Shown piece after piece: positions 16,650 to 24,832 of a stretch of 64,000 nt of DNA. Source of the DNA: Oxydemutator sp963693105 (GTDB lineage Bacteria; Pseudomonadota; Gammaproteobacteria; Poriferisulfidales; Oxydemutatoraceae). The translations under genes and the position numbers were made by a program. The notes under the pieces are model-generated. The model had not been told where the DNA came from. It saw only the letters and a program-made list of their open reading frames with translations, and searched no databases. Position 1 is the stretch's first letter; every line of letters begins with the position of its first letter. The DNA is taken from NCBI GenBank assembly GCA_963693105.1, contig OY843752.1, forward strand, positions 1,488,001 through 1,552,000, written 5' to 3'.

Positions 16650-17282
16650 ATGTCATTGACCCCGCAGGAACTTGAGCAGATTATGGAGCGTAAGAACAAG
16701 ATGCGCCGCCAGGCCTACGATGCGCGCGCCGCGCAGGAGAACAAGGACGAAGTCAGCGCGGTCATCTGCGAAAGGTTCATCGCCTTGCCGGAATACCAGA
16801 AGGCGAAGACCGCAATGTGGTACATAGACTGCCGCTCGGAGACCCGCACCAAACCGCATCTGGAAAAGGAAATAGCGAAGGGCGAAAAGAAAATCATCGT
16901 GCCCTACTGCACGGTGGATGAAAAAGGCGACAACAAACTCGGCCTGTGGCATCTGGAGGGTTTCGACGAACTGGTGGTCGGCAAGTGGAAAATCCTCGAG
17001 CCGCCGCGCGACCGCTGGGGCGACCCGGCCAAGGAAGTGGAGCCGGAGCAGCTCGACATCGTCATGGTGCCGGGCGTTGGCTTCGACCCCGACGGCGGGC
17101 GCATGGGCAACGGCCAGGGCTATTACGACCGCCTGCTGGAAAGGGCGCGCCCCGACTGCCGGCTGGTGGCGCTCGCCTACCAATCACAAATATTCGATGA
17201 AGTGCTGGTCGCGCCACACGACGTGTTCATGGACAAGGTGATTACCGAAAAAGAGGTGTACGACGGCCAGGGAAGGAATTGA
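16650..17282 (+). CDS. fau: 5-formyltetrahydrofolate cyclo-ligase
   Basis: The 210-residue enzyme converts 5-formyl-THF plus ATP to 5,10-methenyl-THF. The N-terminal basic region KNKMRRQAYDARAAQ and the ATP-binding signature VPGVGFDPDGGRMGNGQGYYDRLLE are diagnostic. A strong ribosome binding site (CGGAGGAG) lies 9 bases before the ATG, and a TAGGAT -10-like box at 16582-16587 suggests a promoter for the three-gene run fau-ftr-folD. The next start follows 2 bases after the stop. Confidence 0.93.
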   Translation: MSLTPQELEQIMERKNKMRRQAYDARAAQENKDEVSAVICERFIALPEYQKAKTAMWYIDCRSETRTKPHLEKEIAKGEKKIIVPYCTVDEKGDNKLGLWHLEGFDELVVGKWKILEPPRDRWGDPAKEVEPEQLDIVMVPGVGFDPDGGRMGNGQGYYDRLLERARPDCRLVALAYQSQIFDEVLVAPHDVFMDKVITEKEVYDGQGRN

Positions 17283-17284
17283 CG

Positions 17285-18208
17285 ATGGGCGCGCTCATAG
17301 ACGACACCTACGCCGAGGCTTTCAAAAGTATTTATGTCGAGTTCCTGATTACCGCCAGGGACAGAAAATGGCTTGACCACGCCGTCAACGCCTGCACCGG
17401 CAACGGTTCGAGTTCTATCCTGTGCGACTGCGAGGCGGGGATGGACCGTTATGTCGGCCCCGGCGGCGACGACAGTTTCAAGACGCCCGACGGGCGCCCC
17501 GGCGCCGTCGTCCAGCTGCACGCGCCGAGATTCTGGAAAGACCGTGCGCAAAAACTTGAGCGCGCGGCACTGGTGCGCATCAGCCAGAATGTGCTCACCT
17601 GCCCGACCGCCTCGTGCTTCAACCTGGTGGATGGCGACGATTACTTTCAGATGGGGCGCAAGGTCGCCTACTTCGGAAACGGCTACCAGAAACGCATCAC
17701 GCGCCATGGCCGCAAGATGTGGTGGATTCCGATTTTAGGCGGCGAGTTCATACTCGACCGCAGGCTCGGCTACGCCGACGGGCTGATGGGCGGCAACCTG
17801 TGGTTCTTCGGCAAGGACACCGACTCGGCGCTGGCCGCCGCCGAAAAAGGCGTCGAGGCGATTGCGCCTGTGGCGGGTGTGATTTCGACCTTCCCCGGCG
17901 GCATCGCCGGCAGCGGCTCGAAAGCCGGCAGCGATTACGACTTCACCATCGCCAGCACCTACGAGAAGTTCTGCCCGCTGCTGCGCGACAATCCGGATGT
18001 GGAGTGCGAACTGCCCGACGGCGTGAACTCGGTCATGGAAATTATCATGAACGGGCGCGACATGGACTGCATCATCGAAGCCACACAGGCGGCCATCGAA
18101 GCCTCGAAAGACACCGGCGGCCTGATCATGATTTCCGCCGGCAACTACGGCGGGCGCCTCGGCAAAAGCCTGATTTATCTGCATCCCGACAAACAGCCGC
18201 GCGGCTGA
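17285..18208 (+). CDS. ftr: Formylmethanofuran--tetrahydromethanopterin N-formyltransferase
   Basis: A 307-residue protein of the Ftr/FhcD family, which transfers a formyl group between methanofuran and tetrahydromethanopterin. Supporting segments are DDTYAEAF near the N-terminus, VQLHAPRFWKD, LTCPTASCFN, GYQKRITRHGRKMWWIPILGGEF, VISTFPGGIAGSGSKAGSDY and IISAGNYGGRLGK-like residues near the end. The length fits the family. The ATG at 17285 has AAGGAA 8 bases upstream; a TTG at 17279 overlaps the previous stop. No fhcA, fhcB or fhcC genes are near. It sits between two folate enzymes, which is unusual. Confidence 0.9.
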   Translation: MGALIDDTYAEAFKSIYVEFLITARDRKWLDHAVNACTGNGSSSILCDCEAGMDRYVGPGGDDSFKTPDGRPGAVVQLHAPRFWKDRAQKLERAALVRISQNVLTCPTASCFNLVDGDDYFQMGRKVAYFGNGYQKRITRHGRKMWWIPILGGEFILDRRLGYADGLMGGNLWFFGKDTDSALAAAEKGVEAIAPVAGVISTFPGGIAGSGSKAGSDYDFTIASTYEKFCPLLRDNPDVECELPDGVNSVMEIIMNGRDMDCIIEATQAAIEASKDTGGLIMISAGNYGGRLGKSLIYLHPDKQPRG

Positions 18209-18221
18209 TTCCGCCGGACAT

Positions 18222-19091
18222 TTGACCGACACCGCGCAGCAACGGGCCACTCAAAAGGCCACCCTGCTCGACGGCCGCAAGACCGCCGAACACATCGTCG
18301 GGCAGGTCGCCGGAAAACTCGCGGCGGCGGGCAACCCGGAGGTCACGCTTGCGACGGTGCTGGTCGGCAGCCACGCGCCCAGCCGGCTGTACGTGAACCT
18401 CAAGTTGAAGATGGCGGCGCGCGGCGGACTCAAGACGCGGTTGATTGAATTGCCCGACGGGGTTGCACAGCACACGCTGGAAGAAACGGTGCGTGAATTG
18501 GCCGGGGACGCATCGGTTCACGGTATTCTGGTTCAACTGCCGCTGCCCGACACCGTGGACACCGGCGCGCTGATTGACCTGATTCCCGCCGCCAAGGATG
18601 TGGACGGATTGACTGCCGAAAACCTCGGACGCCTGTTGCGCGGGAAACCCAATCTCGTGCCCTGCACGCCGTTGGGCGTGATGCGCCTGATGGAGCAATA
18701 CGACATCCCGACCGAGGGAAGAAAAGCCGTTGTCATCGGGCGCTCGCACCTGGTCGGACTGCCTCAGGTGATGCTACTGGCGTTGCGCGGCGTGGATGCG
18801 ACCGTGACGCTGTGTCACTCAAAGACAAAGAACATTGAGGCGGTGTGTCGCGATGCGGATATCCTTGTCGCCGCCGCCGGAATGCCGGAACTGGTGCGGC
18901 GCAGTTTTGTAAAGCCGGGAGCGGCGGTGTTTGATGTCGGTGTCAGTCGCCGCGATGGAAAAATCGTCGGCGATGTGGCTTTCGAGGAAGTCCGTGAGGT
19001 GGCCGGCGCGATTACGCCAATGCCCGGCGGCACCGGCCCGATGACCGTGGCCTGCCTGATTGAGAATACGCTGAAAGCGGCGGGCGTTTGA
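18222..19091 (+). CDS. folD: FolD: methylenetetrahydrofolate dehydrogenase/cyclohydrolase
   Basis: A 289-residue bifunctional folate enzyme. The catalytic tyrosine and lysine are in SRLYVNLKLKMA near residue 47. Other marks are ILVQLPLPDTVD near 105, CTPLGVMRLM, VVIGRSHLVGLP (NADP loop, here SHLVG), and ITPMPGGTGPMT near 264. The only reasonable start is TTG at 18222. It follows ftr by 13 bases and completes the C1 operon, linking formyl-, methenyl- and methylene-THF pools. Confidence 0.93.
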   Translation: MTDTAQQRATQKATLLDGRKTAEHIVGQVAGKLAAAGNPEVTLATVLVGSHAPSRLYVNLKLKMAARGGLKTRLIELPDGVAQHTLEETVRELAGDASVHGILVQLPLPDTVDTGALIDLIPAAKDVDGLTAENLGRLLRGKPNLVPCTPLGVMRLMEQYDIPTEGRKAVVIGRSHLVGLPQVMLLALRGVDATVTLCHSKTKNIEAVCRDADILVAAAGMPELVRRSFVKPGAAVFDVGVSRRDGKIVGDVAFEEVREVAGAITPMPGGTGPMTVACLIENTLKAAGV

Positions 19092-19171
19092 GGGGAACCG
19101 CAATGGCGGGGATTCATGGGCGTTGCCCGTGCTTTCCCCTCTCCAAGGAGGACAAGAGATGCGGTCTCTTG
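19091..19171. terminator. Nested hairpins after folD
   Basis: Outer arms AGGGGAA (19091) and TTTCCCCT enclose CATGGGC-GTT-GCCCGTG. A second perfect 7-base inverted repeat CAAGAGA-TGCGG-TCTCTTG lies at 19153-19171. There is no clear T-run, so a rho-independent terminator is possible but not certain. The structures mark the border between the C1 operon and the AT-rich island. Confidence 0.4.
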
Positions 19172-19220
19172 CCCTCAGGATTCAAGACAGTTGTGCAAAG
19201 TAAAACGAACGTATAACGAT

Positions 19221-19745
19221 TCAACCTTCTAACGTATCGCGGAGTATCTTCGCAGGGCCACCGCGAGCCAATCTTGATGTATTCAAAAAACCTTTGACTA
19301 CAAGCTTTTGGGCTTTTCTGGTGCCTTGTATATTCAGAAGCCGTGGGTTCTTTTCAAATGCTTTACCAATCAACATTGACTCCAATGCTTGAATAAATGG
19401 CCGTTCACCTGTCGTAGGTTTACGGAAAGTATCTTTTCCCGTCACTTGTGCCAAGAGTATAAGTTGTGGACGCCCACGCTTTCTTGTAGAAGAAATCTCG
19501 TTGTATTTATTCATTTTGCTAATTGAGAAACACTCTGTCTTAAATGGCTGTTTCTCTGATTTTCCAACATACCACGGTTTAGAGCCTCCGCCAGCAGCCA
19601 CGCGAAATACATAGCATCCACACGCAGTCGACAAACCTGGTACCTCATCTTCAATTTCTTCCCAGAAATGACCATTCGACCTCTTGCTAATCCAACCTTT
19701 GGAATCTCGCTCTAAATCATAAGGACCATATACAACAAATCTCAT
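19221..19745 (-). CDS. GIY-YIG-like nuclease domain protein
   Basis: A 174-residue protein with a GIY-YIG-like core. GCYVF near residue 43 is followed by WYVGKS near 58, basic residues, then LESMLIGKAFEKNPRLLN near 120, which supplies the glutamate and asparagine expected in the nuclease fold. The second half is rich in Lys and Arg. A very good ribosome binding site (AAGGAGGA) precedes the ATG. It lies in an AT-rich island with restriction-like neighbours. Single-domain GIY-YIG proteins can be homing-type, repair or defence nucleases; which one this is cannot be told from sequence alone. Confidence 0.6.
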   Translation of the reverse strand: MRFVVYGPYDLERDSKGWISKRSNGHFWEEIEDEVPGLSTACGCYVFRVAAGGGSKPWYVGKSEKQPFKTECFSISKMNKYNEISSTRKRGRPQLILLAQVTGKDTFRKPTTGERPFIQALESMLIGKAFEKNPRLLNIQGTRKAQKLVVKGFLNTSRLARGGPAKILRDTLEG

Positions 19746-19798
19746 TTACTCATCCTCCTTTTCAGTTGGGTAAATTTGAGGAATTATATATGATGAAC

Positions 19799-19852
19799 TT
19801 ACTTCTCTATTAATTTCAGAAAGGCATTTTCATCCAGCACTTCTCTGTGTAC
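19799..19852 (-). pseudogene. Remnant of a second ligA 3' end
   Basis: On the minus strand these bases read EVLDENAFLKLIEK-stop. This aligns with the intact LigA C-terminus VLNENAFLKLAKK-stop at 22101-22145: about 10 of 13 residues are identical, and both stop at TAA at the same place. The frame is closed just upstream, so only the last 15 or so codons survive. DNA identity is lower than protein identity, so the remnant comes from a diverged ligA and is not a recent copy of the local one. Confidence 0.65.
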
Positions 19853-19961
19853 TTATCAAACCCAAAAACTTGTTCAAGTACGACAATCTCACCCCTCGCC
19901 GTTATTGGCGGTAAAATACGCAGGGCTGACTGAAGTGAGCCTGTTCATTCATGGAGATTTT

Positions 19962-20150
19962 ATGAAACTCAAGGTCGTTATACATCAAGCAGAAGAAGGC
20001 GGATACTGGGCCGAAGTGCCGTCCATCAAAGGTTGCGCAACACAAGGTGACTCTTTTGATGAGTTATTAAGCAATCTGCACGAGGCTATTGAAGGCTGTC
20101 TGTCTGTAGATATTCTTGTAAGCGCAACAAGGCCCAATGCACTGACTTAG
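19962..20150 (+). CDS. Solitary HicB-like protein
   Basis: A 62-residue protein starting at ATG 19962 with GGAG upstream. The sequence KLKVVIHQAEEGGYWAEVPS followed by GCATQGDSFDELLSNLHEAIEG is the HicB partial RNase H-like fold with its EVP..GC.TQGD pattern. HicB normally pairs with the small toxin HicA, but no HicA-like frame was found in the bases on either side (19746-19961, 20151-20191). The short length, without a C-terminal DNA-binding helix, is common in solitary or minimal HicB proteins. The upstream in-frame extension to 19905 is not supported. Confidence 0.7.
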   Translation: MKLKVVIHQAEEGGYWAEVPSIKGCATQGDSFDELLSNLHEAIEGCLSVDILVSATRPNALT

Positions 20151-20191
20151 TGCCCAGGCTTCCCTTGATAAGAAAGCTTGAAACGATCCTG

Positions 20192-21877
20192 TTAACAGGT
20201 GTCGCTATCAAAGAATCTTTGAAGCCGTTTTAATGCTTCAGTGTGTCTTTCTTCAAGATCATCGGGATACCAATGTGCAGAACTCTTCTCTGATAAATCC
20301 AAAGCATCTTGAAACTTGGATTCTTTGTATTTTTCCATCTTGCGAGAGAAGAATTCATTACTTGCTTTAATATTAATTTTCTTTTCCAGTGGCATGAGGT
20401 TACCTATCCTGTTAATAGATTCTTTATGCATATCATCATTCCATCCATCATAATTGTTATAGTCTTTGGGTAAAATATGTTCAATATGGTATTTGCCTTG
20501 AAGGGCACTTCCAAAATCAGCGCGCTTTTGTCTGTCATTCAGGGAGGAATTGAGCAAAATCAAACCTTTCCTATATCTCCCAAGGTTTGATTTCTTTAAT
20601 TTCTCGTGAAATTCCTCAATTTCTTTGTCTGTATCTCCCCTGTACTTGCTGACATAATCAGTACCCTGTTGAACGGCAACACATACCTTGAATATCGTGT
20701 CTTTAATAGCATTAACGCTGTTATGCATCACACCTCTAATGAAACAATAACGTACAGTCTCTTTCATCAACTTTATGTATTCCTCTGATTGCTCATCTGG
20801 AAGAAAAAAGTTAGCATTTTCATCACGTTTCATGTATTTATTTAGAAATACATACAGAGGGTACTGCCAATACACATTGGGGTATCTCGCCAGAATAGCC
20901 CAATAAATATCTTCTTCTGCAGATATACGCTCGTCACTGGAAGAATGGTTATTCGTTCTCCAATGGCAGGCTTCCAGAGACTCCAGAATGGTCTCATAGT
21001 CACGAGATAATGTGTTCTTGTCTTCCAAATGTTCTTTTAACATGTATTTCCTAAGCCCAATTTCCTTTCCTATATCTTTCTTTTCCGCCCTTGAAATATG
21101 CATATAAATTCTGAATAGATTCTCATGATTTTTCATTTTATTCCAACGGACTACAAATTTTCCCTCGTCGCCTTGGGGAACAGCGTGGTAAATTTTAGCT
21201 TTGAAAATATCGGAGTCATCAAGAGATTTGCCCCTGTCATTAATAATCTGAAAAAGAGTTAATGCATCATCTTCACTTGAACAATGAATAGGCAACATTA
21301 CAACATTATCTAGCAATGTTTGCATAATCGACGCACACTCGTCTGCAGATTTACTTTTCAACCAGCCATCCAGCAAAGACTGCATGTGTTCATAATTAAG
21401 GTGGAATTGGTTTTTTTCTCCCAATTCTAAGAGGTCCCCAGAAAGAACTTTCTGTAAATTCTCTTTGTCTTTTCCTGCTAACACAAGAGACTCAATTCGT
21501 GGCTCTCCATATTTACCATCTTTACCATCTTTAATATCGCCAGTGAAACGATCTTTTTTATAAATCTTTTCCTTCAAAGTTTTATAGGTGATCGCTTTTT
21601 GAGACATTACATTAAGAAACATAAGTAACGTAGTTAGCCGCTGTTGCCCATCAATCACGCATAGCACATTATTACTTTCAAGTTTTGGATATACGACAAT
21701 GCATCCTAAAAAATATTTTTCATCAGTTCTCTGCCCGTCAAGAAACTCGAATAAATCTACACATAGTTGCTCACACTCATCCTTCCCCCAAGAATAGGGG
21801 CGCTGAAATTCTGGAATCTCAAACTCCTCATCAAAAATCTTCTCAATAGATTTCGGAGATCCATCTATTGCTTTCAT
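20192..21877 (-). CDS. DUF262/DUF1524 protein (GmrSD-like, Type IV restriction family)
   Basis: A 561-residue protein. The N-terminal DUF262 (ParB-like) domain shows IPEFQRPYSWGKDE near residue 21 and VIDGQQRLTTLLMFL near 72, the DGQQR motif tied to nucleotide hydrolysis. The C-terminal DUF1524 HNH-type domain shows YHIEHILPKDYNNY near 455 and RIGNLMPLEKKINIKASN, with the His and Asn residues of the nuclease site. The same architecture occurs in GmrSD-type restriction of modified phage DNA. AAGGAG precedes the ATG. The gene is AT-rich compared with ligA. The defence role is a family-based inference. Confidence 0.82.
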   Translation of the reverse strand: MKAIDGSPKSIEKIFDEEFEIPEFQRPYSWGKDECEQLCVDLFEFLDGQRTDEKYFLGCIVVYPKLESNNVLCVIDGQQRLTTLLMFLNVMSQKAITYKTLKEKIYKKDRFTGDIKDGKDGKYGEPRIESLVLAGKDKENLQKVLSGDLLELGEKNQFHLNYEHMQSLLDGWLKSKSADECASIMQTLLDNVVMLPIHCSSEDDALTLFQIINDRGKSLDDSDIFKAKIYHAVPQGDEGKFVVRWNKMKNHENLFRIYMHISRAEKKDIGKEIGLRKYMLKEHLEDKNTLSRDYETILESLEACHWRTNNHSSSDERISAEEDIYWAILARYPNVYWQYPLYVFLNKYMKRDENANFFLPDEQSEEYIKLMKETVRYCFIRGVMHNSVNAIKDTIFKVCVAVQQGTDYVSKYRGDTDKEIEEFHEKLKKSNLGRYRKGLILLNSSLNDRQKRADFGSALQGKYHIEHILPKDYNNYDGWNDDMHKESINRIGNLMPLEKKINIKASNEFFSRKMEKYKESKFQDALDLSEKSSAHWYPDDLEERHTEALKRLQRFFDSDTC

Positions 21878-22100
21878 AATCTTTTCTCCTTGTTATCCTT
21901 CAACAAAAAGTTAGCTGAAGAATTTCAGATTTAACCAGTAAATATAACTCACTGATCAGAATAGAAGGCAAATCGTGGTGACATTCTTGCTTTTTGCTGA
22001 AATTAACAGGAAAAGCACTGATGAAACAATACGCACAACTTACCTAACAGAAATGATACTATATTCTTTAACTCTACGGAAAAGGATTTTGGGAATAAAT

Positions 22101-24107
22101 TTATTTTTTAGCCAACTTTAGAAAGGCGTTTTCATTCAACACATCCACGTCGAGTCTTCCGGCCTTATCCAGTTTGCTGCCCGGGTTTTTGCCTGCGATT
22201 AGCGCTGTTGTTTTTGAGGTTACCGTCGAGGTTACTTTGGCGCCCAACATTTCAAGGCGGCGTTTTATTTCGCTGCGCGGGATGGACAAGGTGCCGGTGA
22301 TTGCGTACGTTTTACCTTCAAGAGGGCCGGGCTGGTCTGTTACTTCCGTCTTTTGCACGCGCACGCCTTTTGATTGTAACTGCTTGATTATCTGGCAATT
22401 TCTTTTATCCCCGAAAAACTCCAGAATCCGCAGGGCGGCCACCTCGCCGACATCCCGGACATCCACCAGCGCCGCCTCATCCGCCTGCATCAGCGAATCC
22501 AGTTCGCCGAAACGGCGCGCGAGTGACTTTGCCATCGCCTCGCCCACCTCGCGTATGCCGAGCGCGTAAATAAAACGCTCCAGGCTGATGTCGCGGCCCT
22601 TCTCTATCGAGGCCAACAGATTCTCCGCGCTCTTCTCCCCCATTCTCTCCAGTTCCGCAAGCGTCTTTACATCCAGCGCGTAAATGTCGGACACATCTTT
22701 CACAAGCCCCTTCCCGACCAACTGCTCAATCAACTTTTCACCCAGGCCCTCAATGTCCATCGCAAGCCGCGACGCGAAATGCCGGATGGCCTCCTTGCGC
22801 TGCGCCGGACAACTCAAACTCTCAATACAACGCGCCGCCACCTTGTCCTCTCCGCGCGCGACCTTGCCGCCGCAAACCGGGCACTGCTTCGGCACCGCAA
22901 TCTTCTTCGCCTTCTTCGGCCTTTTGTCGGCAACCACCCGCACCACCTGCGGAATGACATCGCCGGCGCGCCGGATGATCACCGTGTCGCCAATTCGCAC
23001 GTCTTTGCGCTCGATGTCGTCCATGTTGTAGAGACTCGTGTTGCTGACGGTGACGCCGCCGACCCTGACCGGCTCGAGTCTCGCCACCGGCGTCAGCGCG
23101 CCGGTGCGCCCGACCTGAAACTCGACGGCCTTGACCACCGTCATACGCTCCTGCGCGGGGAATTTGTAGGCGATGCTCCAGCGCGGCGAACGCGAACGCA
23201 CGCCCAGCGTTTGCTGGTCGGCAATCCGGTTCACCTTGTACACCACGCCGTCTATTTCATAATCAAGCGTCTCGCGCAGTTTCATCATGCGCCGGTGGAA
23301 ATCAACGCACTCGCCGAGACCGCGCGCCAGCCCGGCGTATGGGCAGACGGGCAACCCCCAGCCCCTGAGCCGTTCCAGTACTTCGGTGTGCAGGGTCGGC
23401 GGCGTCACGCCTGCGTCCGGCCCCGTGCCGTAGCAGAAAAACGCGAGCGGCCTGGCGGCGGTGACAGCGGAATCGAGTTGGCGCAGGCTGCCGGACGTCG
23501 CGTTGCGCGGATTGACGAATGTTTTTTCACCCTGCTTCTCGGCCTTTGCGTTGAATTTCGCAAACCCCTTCCTGCTCATGTACACCTCGCCGCGCACTTC
23601 AAGCAGTGGCGGCGGTTTGCCGGCCTTGTGCAAGCGCAGCGGCACCGAGCGTATCGTGCGCACGTTCGCGGTGATGTCTTCGCCGGTAAAACCGTCGCCG
23701 CGGGTCGCGGCGCGGACCAGTTCGCCGGATTCATAGAGCAGACTGACGGCGACGCCGTCAATTTTCGGTTCGGCGCTGTATTCCACCACGTCCCGCTCCA
23801 GGCTTTCGCGCATGCGCTTGTCAAAGGCCTCCAGTTCGCCGCGGTCCAGCGCGTTGTCGAGCGACAGCATCGGCGCCGCAAGCGCGACCGGTGCAAAATG
23901 ACTTTGCGGCGCCGCGCCGATGCGCTGCGTCGGCGAGGAAGGTGTTACCAGTTTCGGGTGCGCACGCTCGATTTCCTCCAGTTCGCGGAACAGGCCGTCG
24001 TATTCCGCGTCCGGGATGACCGGCTCGCTCAGGACATAATAGCGATGATTGTGGTCTTCAAGCTGGCGGCGAAGCTGCTCGGCACGCCTGGCCGGCGAGA
24101 CGGCCAT
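22101..24107 (-). CDS. ligA: LigA: NAD-dependent DNA ligase
   Basis: The 668-residue ligase joins nicks in replication and repair. The adenylation lysine is in EPKIDGVAVSLLYE near residue 115. The OB-fold region, a four-cysteine zinc finger (CPVCGG...CIESLSCPAQ near 400), helix-hairpin-helix repeats and a C-terminal BRCT domain (PLEGKTYAITGTLS) are all visible. The ATG at 24107 is preferred over a TTG at 24116. It follows zipA in the gammaproteobacterial order smc-zipA-ligA. A diverged remnant of a second ligA end lies 2.3 kb downstream, beyond the inserted DUF262 and HicB genes. Confidence 0.95.
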   Translation of the reverse strand: MAVSPARRAEQLRRQLEDHNHRYYVLSEPVIPDAEYDGLFRELEEIERAHPKLVTPSSPTQRIGAAPQSHFAPVALAAPMLSLDNALDRGELEAFDKRMRESLERDVVEYSAEPKIDGVAVSLLYESGELVRAATRGDGFTGEDITANVRTIRSVPLRLHKAGKPPPLLEVRGEVYMSRKGFAKFNAKAEKQGEKTFVNPRNATSGSLRQLDSAVTAARPLAFFCYGTGPDAGVTPPTLHTEVLERLRGWGLPVCPYAGLARGLGECVDFHRRMMKLRETLDYEIDGVVYKVNRIADQQTLGVRSRSPRWSIAYKFPAQERMTVVKAVEFQVGRTGALTPVARLEPVRVGGVTVSNTSLYNMDDIERKDVRIGDTVIIRRAGDVIPQVVRVVADKRPKKAKKIAVPKQCPVCGGKVARGEDKVAARCIESLSCPAQRKEAIRHFASRLAMDIEGLGEKLIEQLVGKGLVKDVSDIYALDVKTLAELERMGEKSAENLLASIEKGRDISLERFIYALGIREVGEAMAKSLARRFGELDSLMQADEAALVDVRDVGEVAALRILEFFGDKRNCQIIKQLQSKGVRVQKTEVTDQPGPLEGKTYAITGTLSIPRSEIKRRLEMLGAKVTSTVTSKTTALIAGKNPGSKLDKAGRLDVDVLNENAFLKLAKK

Positions 24108-24112
24108 CGCCG

Positions 24113-24832
24113 TCAAATCCGTCCGGTCTGTGGCTCGTCATGCGCCTCGCACAGCGCCCGCATCCCGGCAAGCGCCTCGCCGGTCAGCGAGCGGTGGTGC
24201 GGGTCGAGAATTTCACCGCCAAGCACCTCGATCAGGCGCCGCGCGCAACCCAGCATGTGTTCGAAAGCATCGGGCGCCGGACAATGCACCGGCAGCTGCA
24301 TGAACAGGCTCAAGCCGCGCACTTTGACCTCGCCGAGACGCTGCCAGTCAAAGACGCCCGGCTTGAACATATTGGCGACATGGAAAAGCGCCTCTTCCGA
24401 TTCGGGCAGAAAATACTGGAAGATTTTTTTGTCGGTCTGCTTCAACCCGGCGCTTTCGGCGGCACGCGCAACGGCCTCTCCGGACCAGGTCTCCTCCGCG
24501 GCGGCGCGAACATGCAGAACCAGAATATCCCGGCTTTTGTCCGGCACTGCGTCGCCCGTCCGCCCGGCTGCGTCCTCGTCAACGCCGCCGGCGGCGGCTT
24601 CCCCGCCGTCCGGATCCAACTCAATTGAAGGCAGATCGGAAGCGGCCACCATCTCCTCGGTGCTGGAAATCACGGGCTGGTCCTCGTCGTCAACGGCCAG
24701 GACATCGCGCTGCACTTTGCGCCGCTCGAAACTGGCCTCGTCGCGCAAATGGCGCTGGTAGCGGGTGTAGCCGTAAACAGCGGCGACAATCAACCCGCCG
24801 ATTAACAACAGGATCCAGCGCAATTCGGTCAT
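24113..24832 (-). CDS. zipA: ZipA: cell division protein
   Basis: A 239-residue protein. One N-terminal membrane helix (WILLLIGGLIVAAVYGYTRY) is followed by a basic stretch and an acidic, proline-poor linker. The C-terminal FtsZ-binding domain starts near residue 105 with ILVLHVRA and includes DKKIFQYFLP, ALFHVANMFKPGVFD and GLSLFMQLP. It anchors FtsZ to the membrane. Its ATG overlaps the smc stop by one base (TGATG). The linker is shorter than in E. coli ZipA. The longer frame to 25054 lies inside smc. Confidence 0.9.
   Translation of the reverse strand: MTELRWILLLIGGLIVAAVYGYTRYQRHLRDEASFERRKVQRDVLAVDDEDQPVISSTEEMVAASDLPSIELDPDGGEAAAGGVDEDAAGRTGDAVPDKSRDILVLHVRAAAEETWSGEAVARAAESAGLKQTDKKIFQYFLPESEEALFHVANMFKPGVFDWQRLGEVKVRGLSLFMQLPVHCPAPDAFEHMLGCARRLIEVLGGEILDPHHRSLTGEALAGMRALCEAHDEPQTGRI

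Noticed and set aside
22779..24761. Plus-strand frame of 660 codons opposite ligA and zipA
   Set aside because: It mirrors ligA codons, with composition of a shadow frame and no family features. LigA on the other strand is certain.
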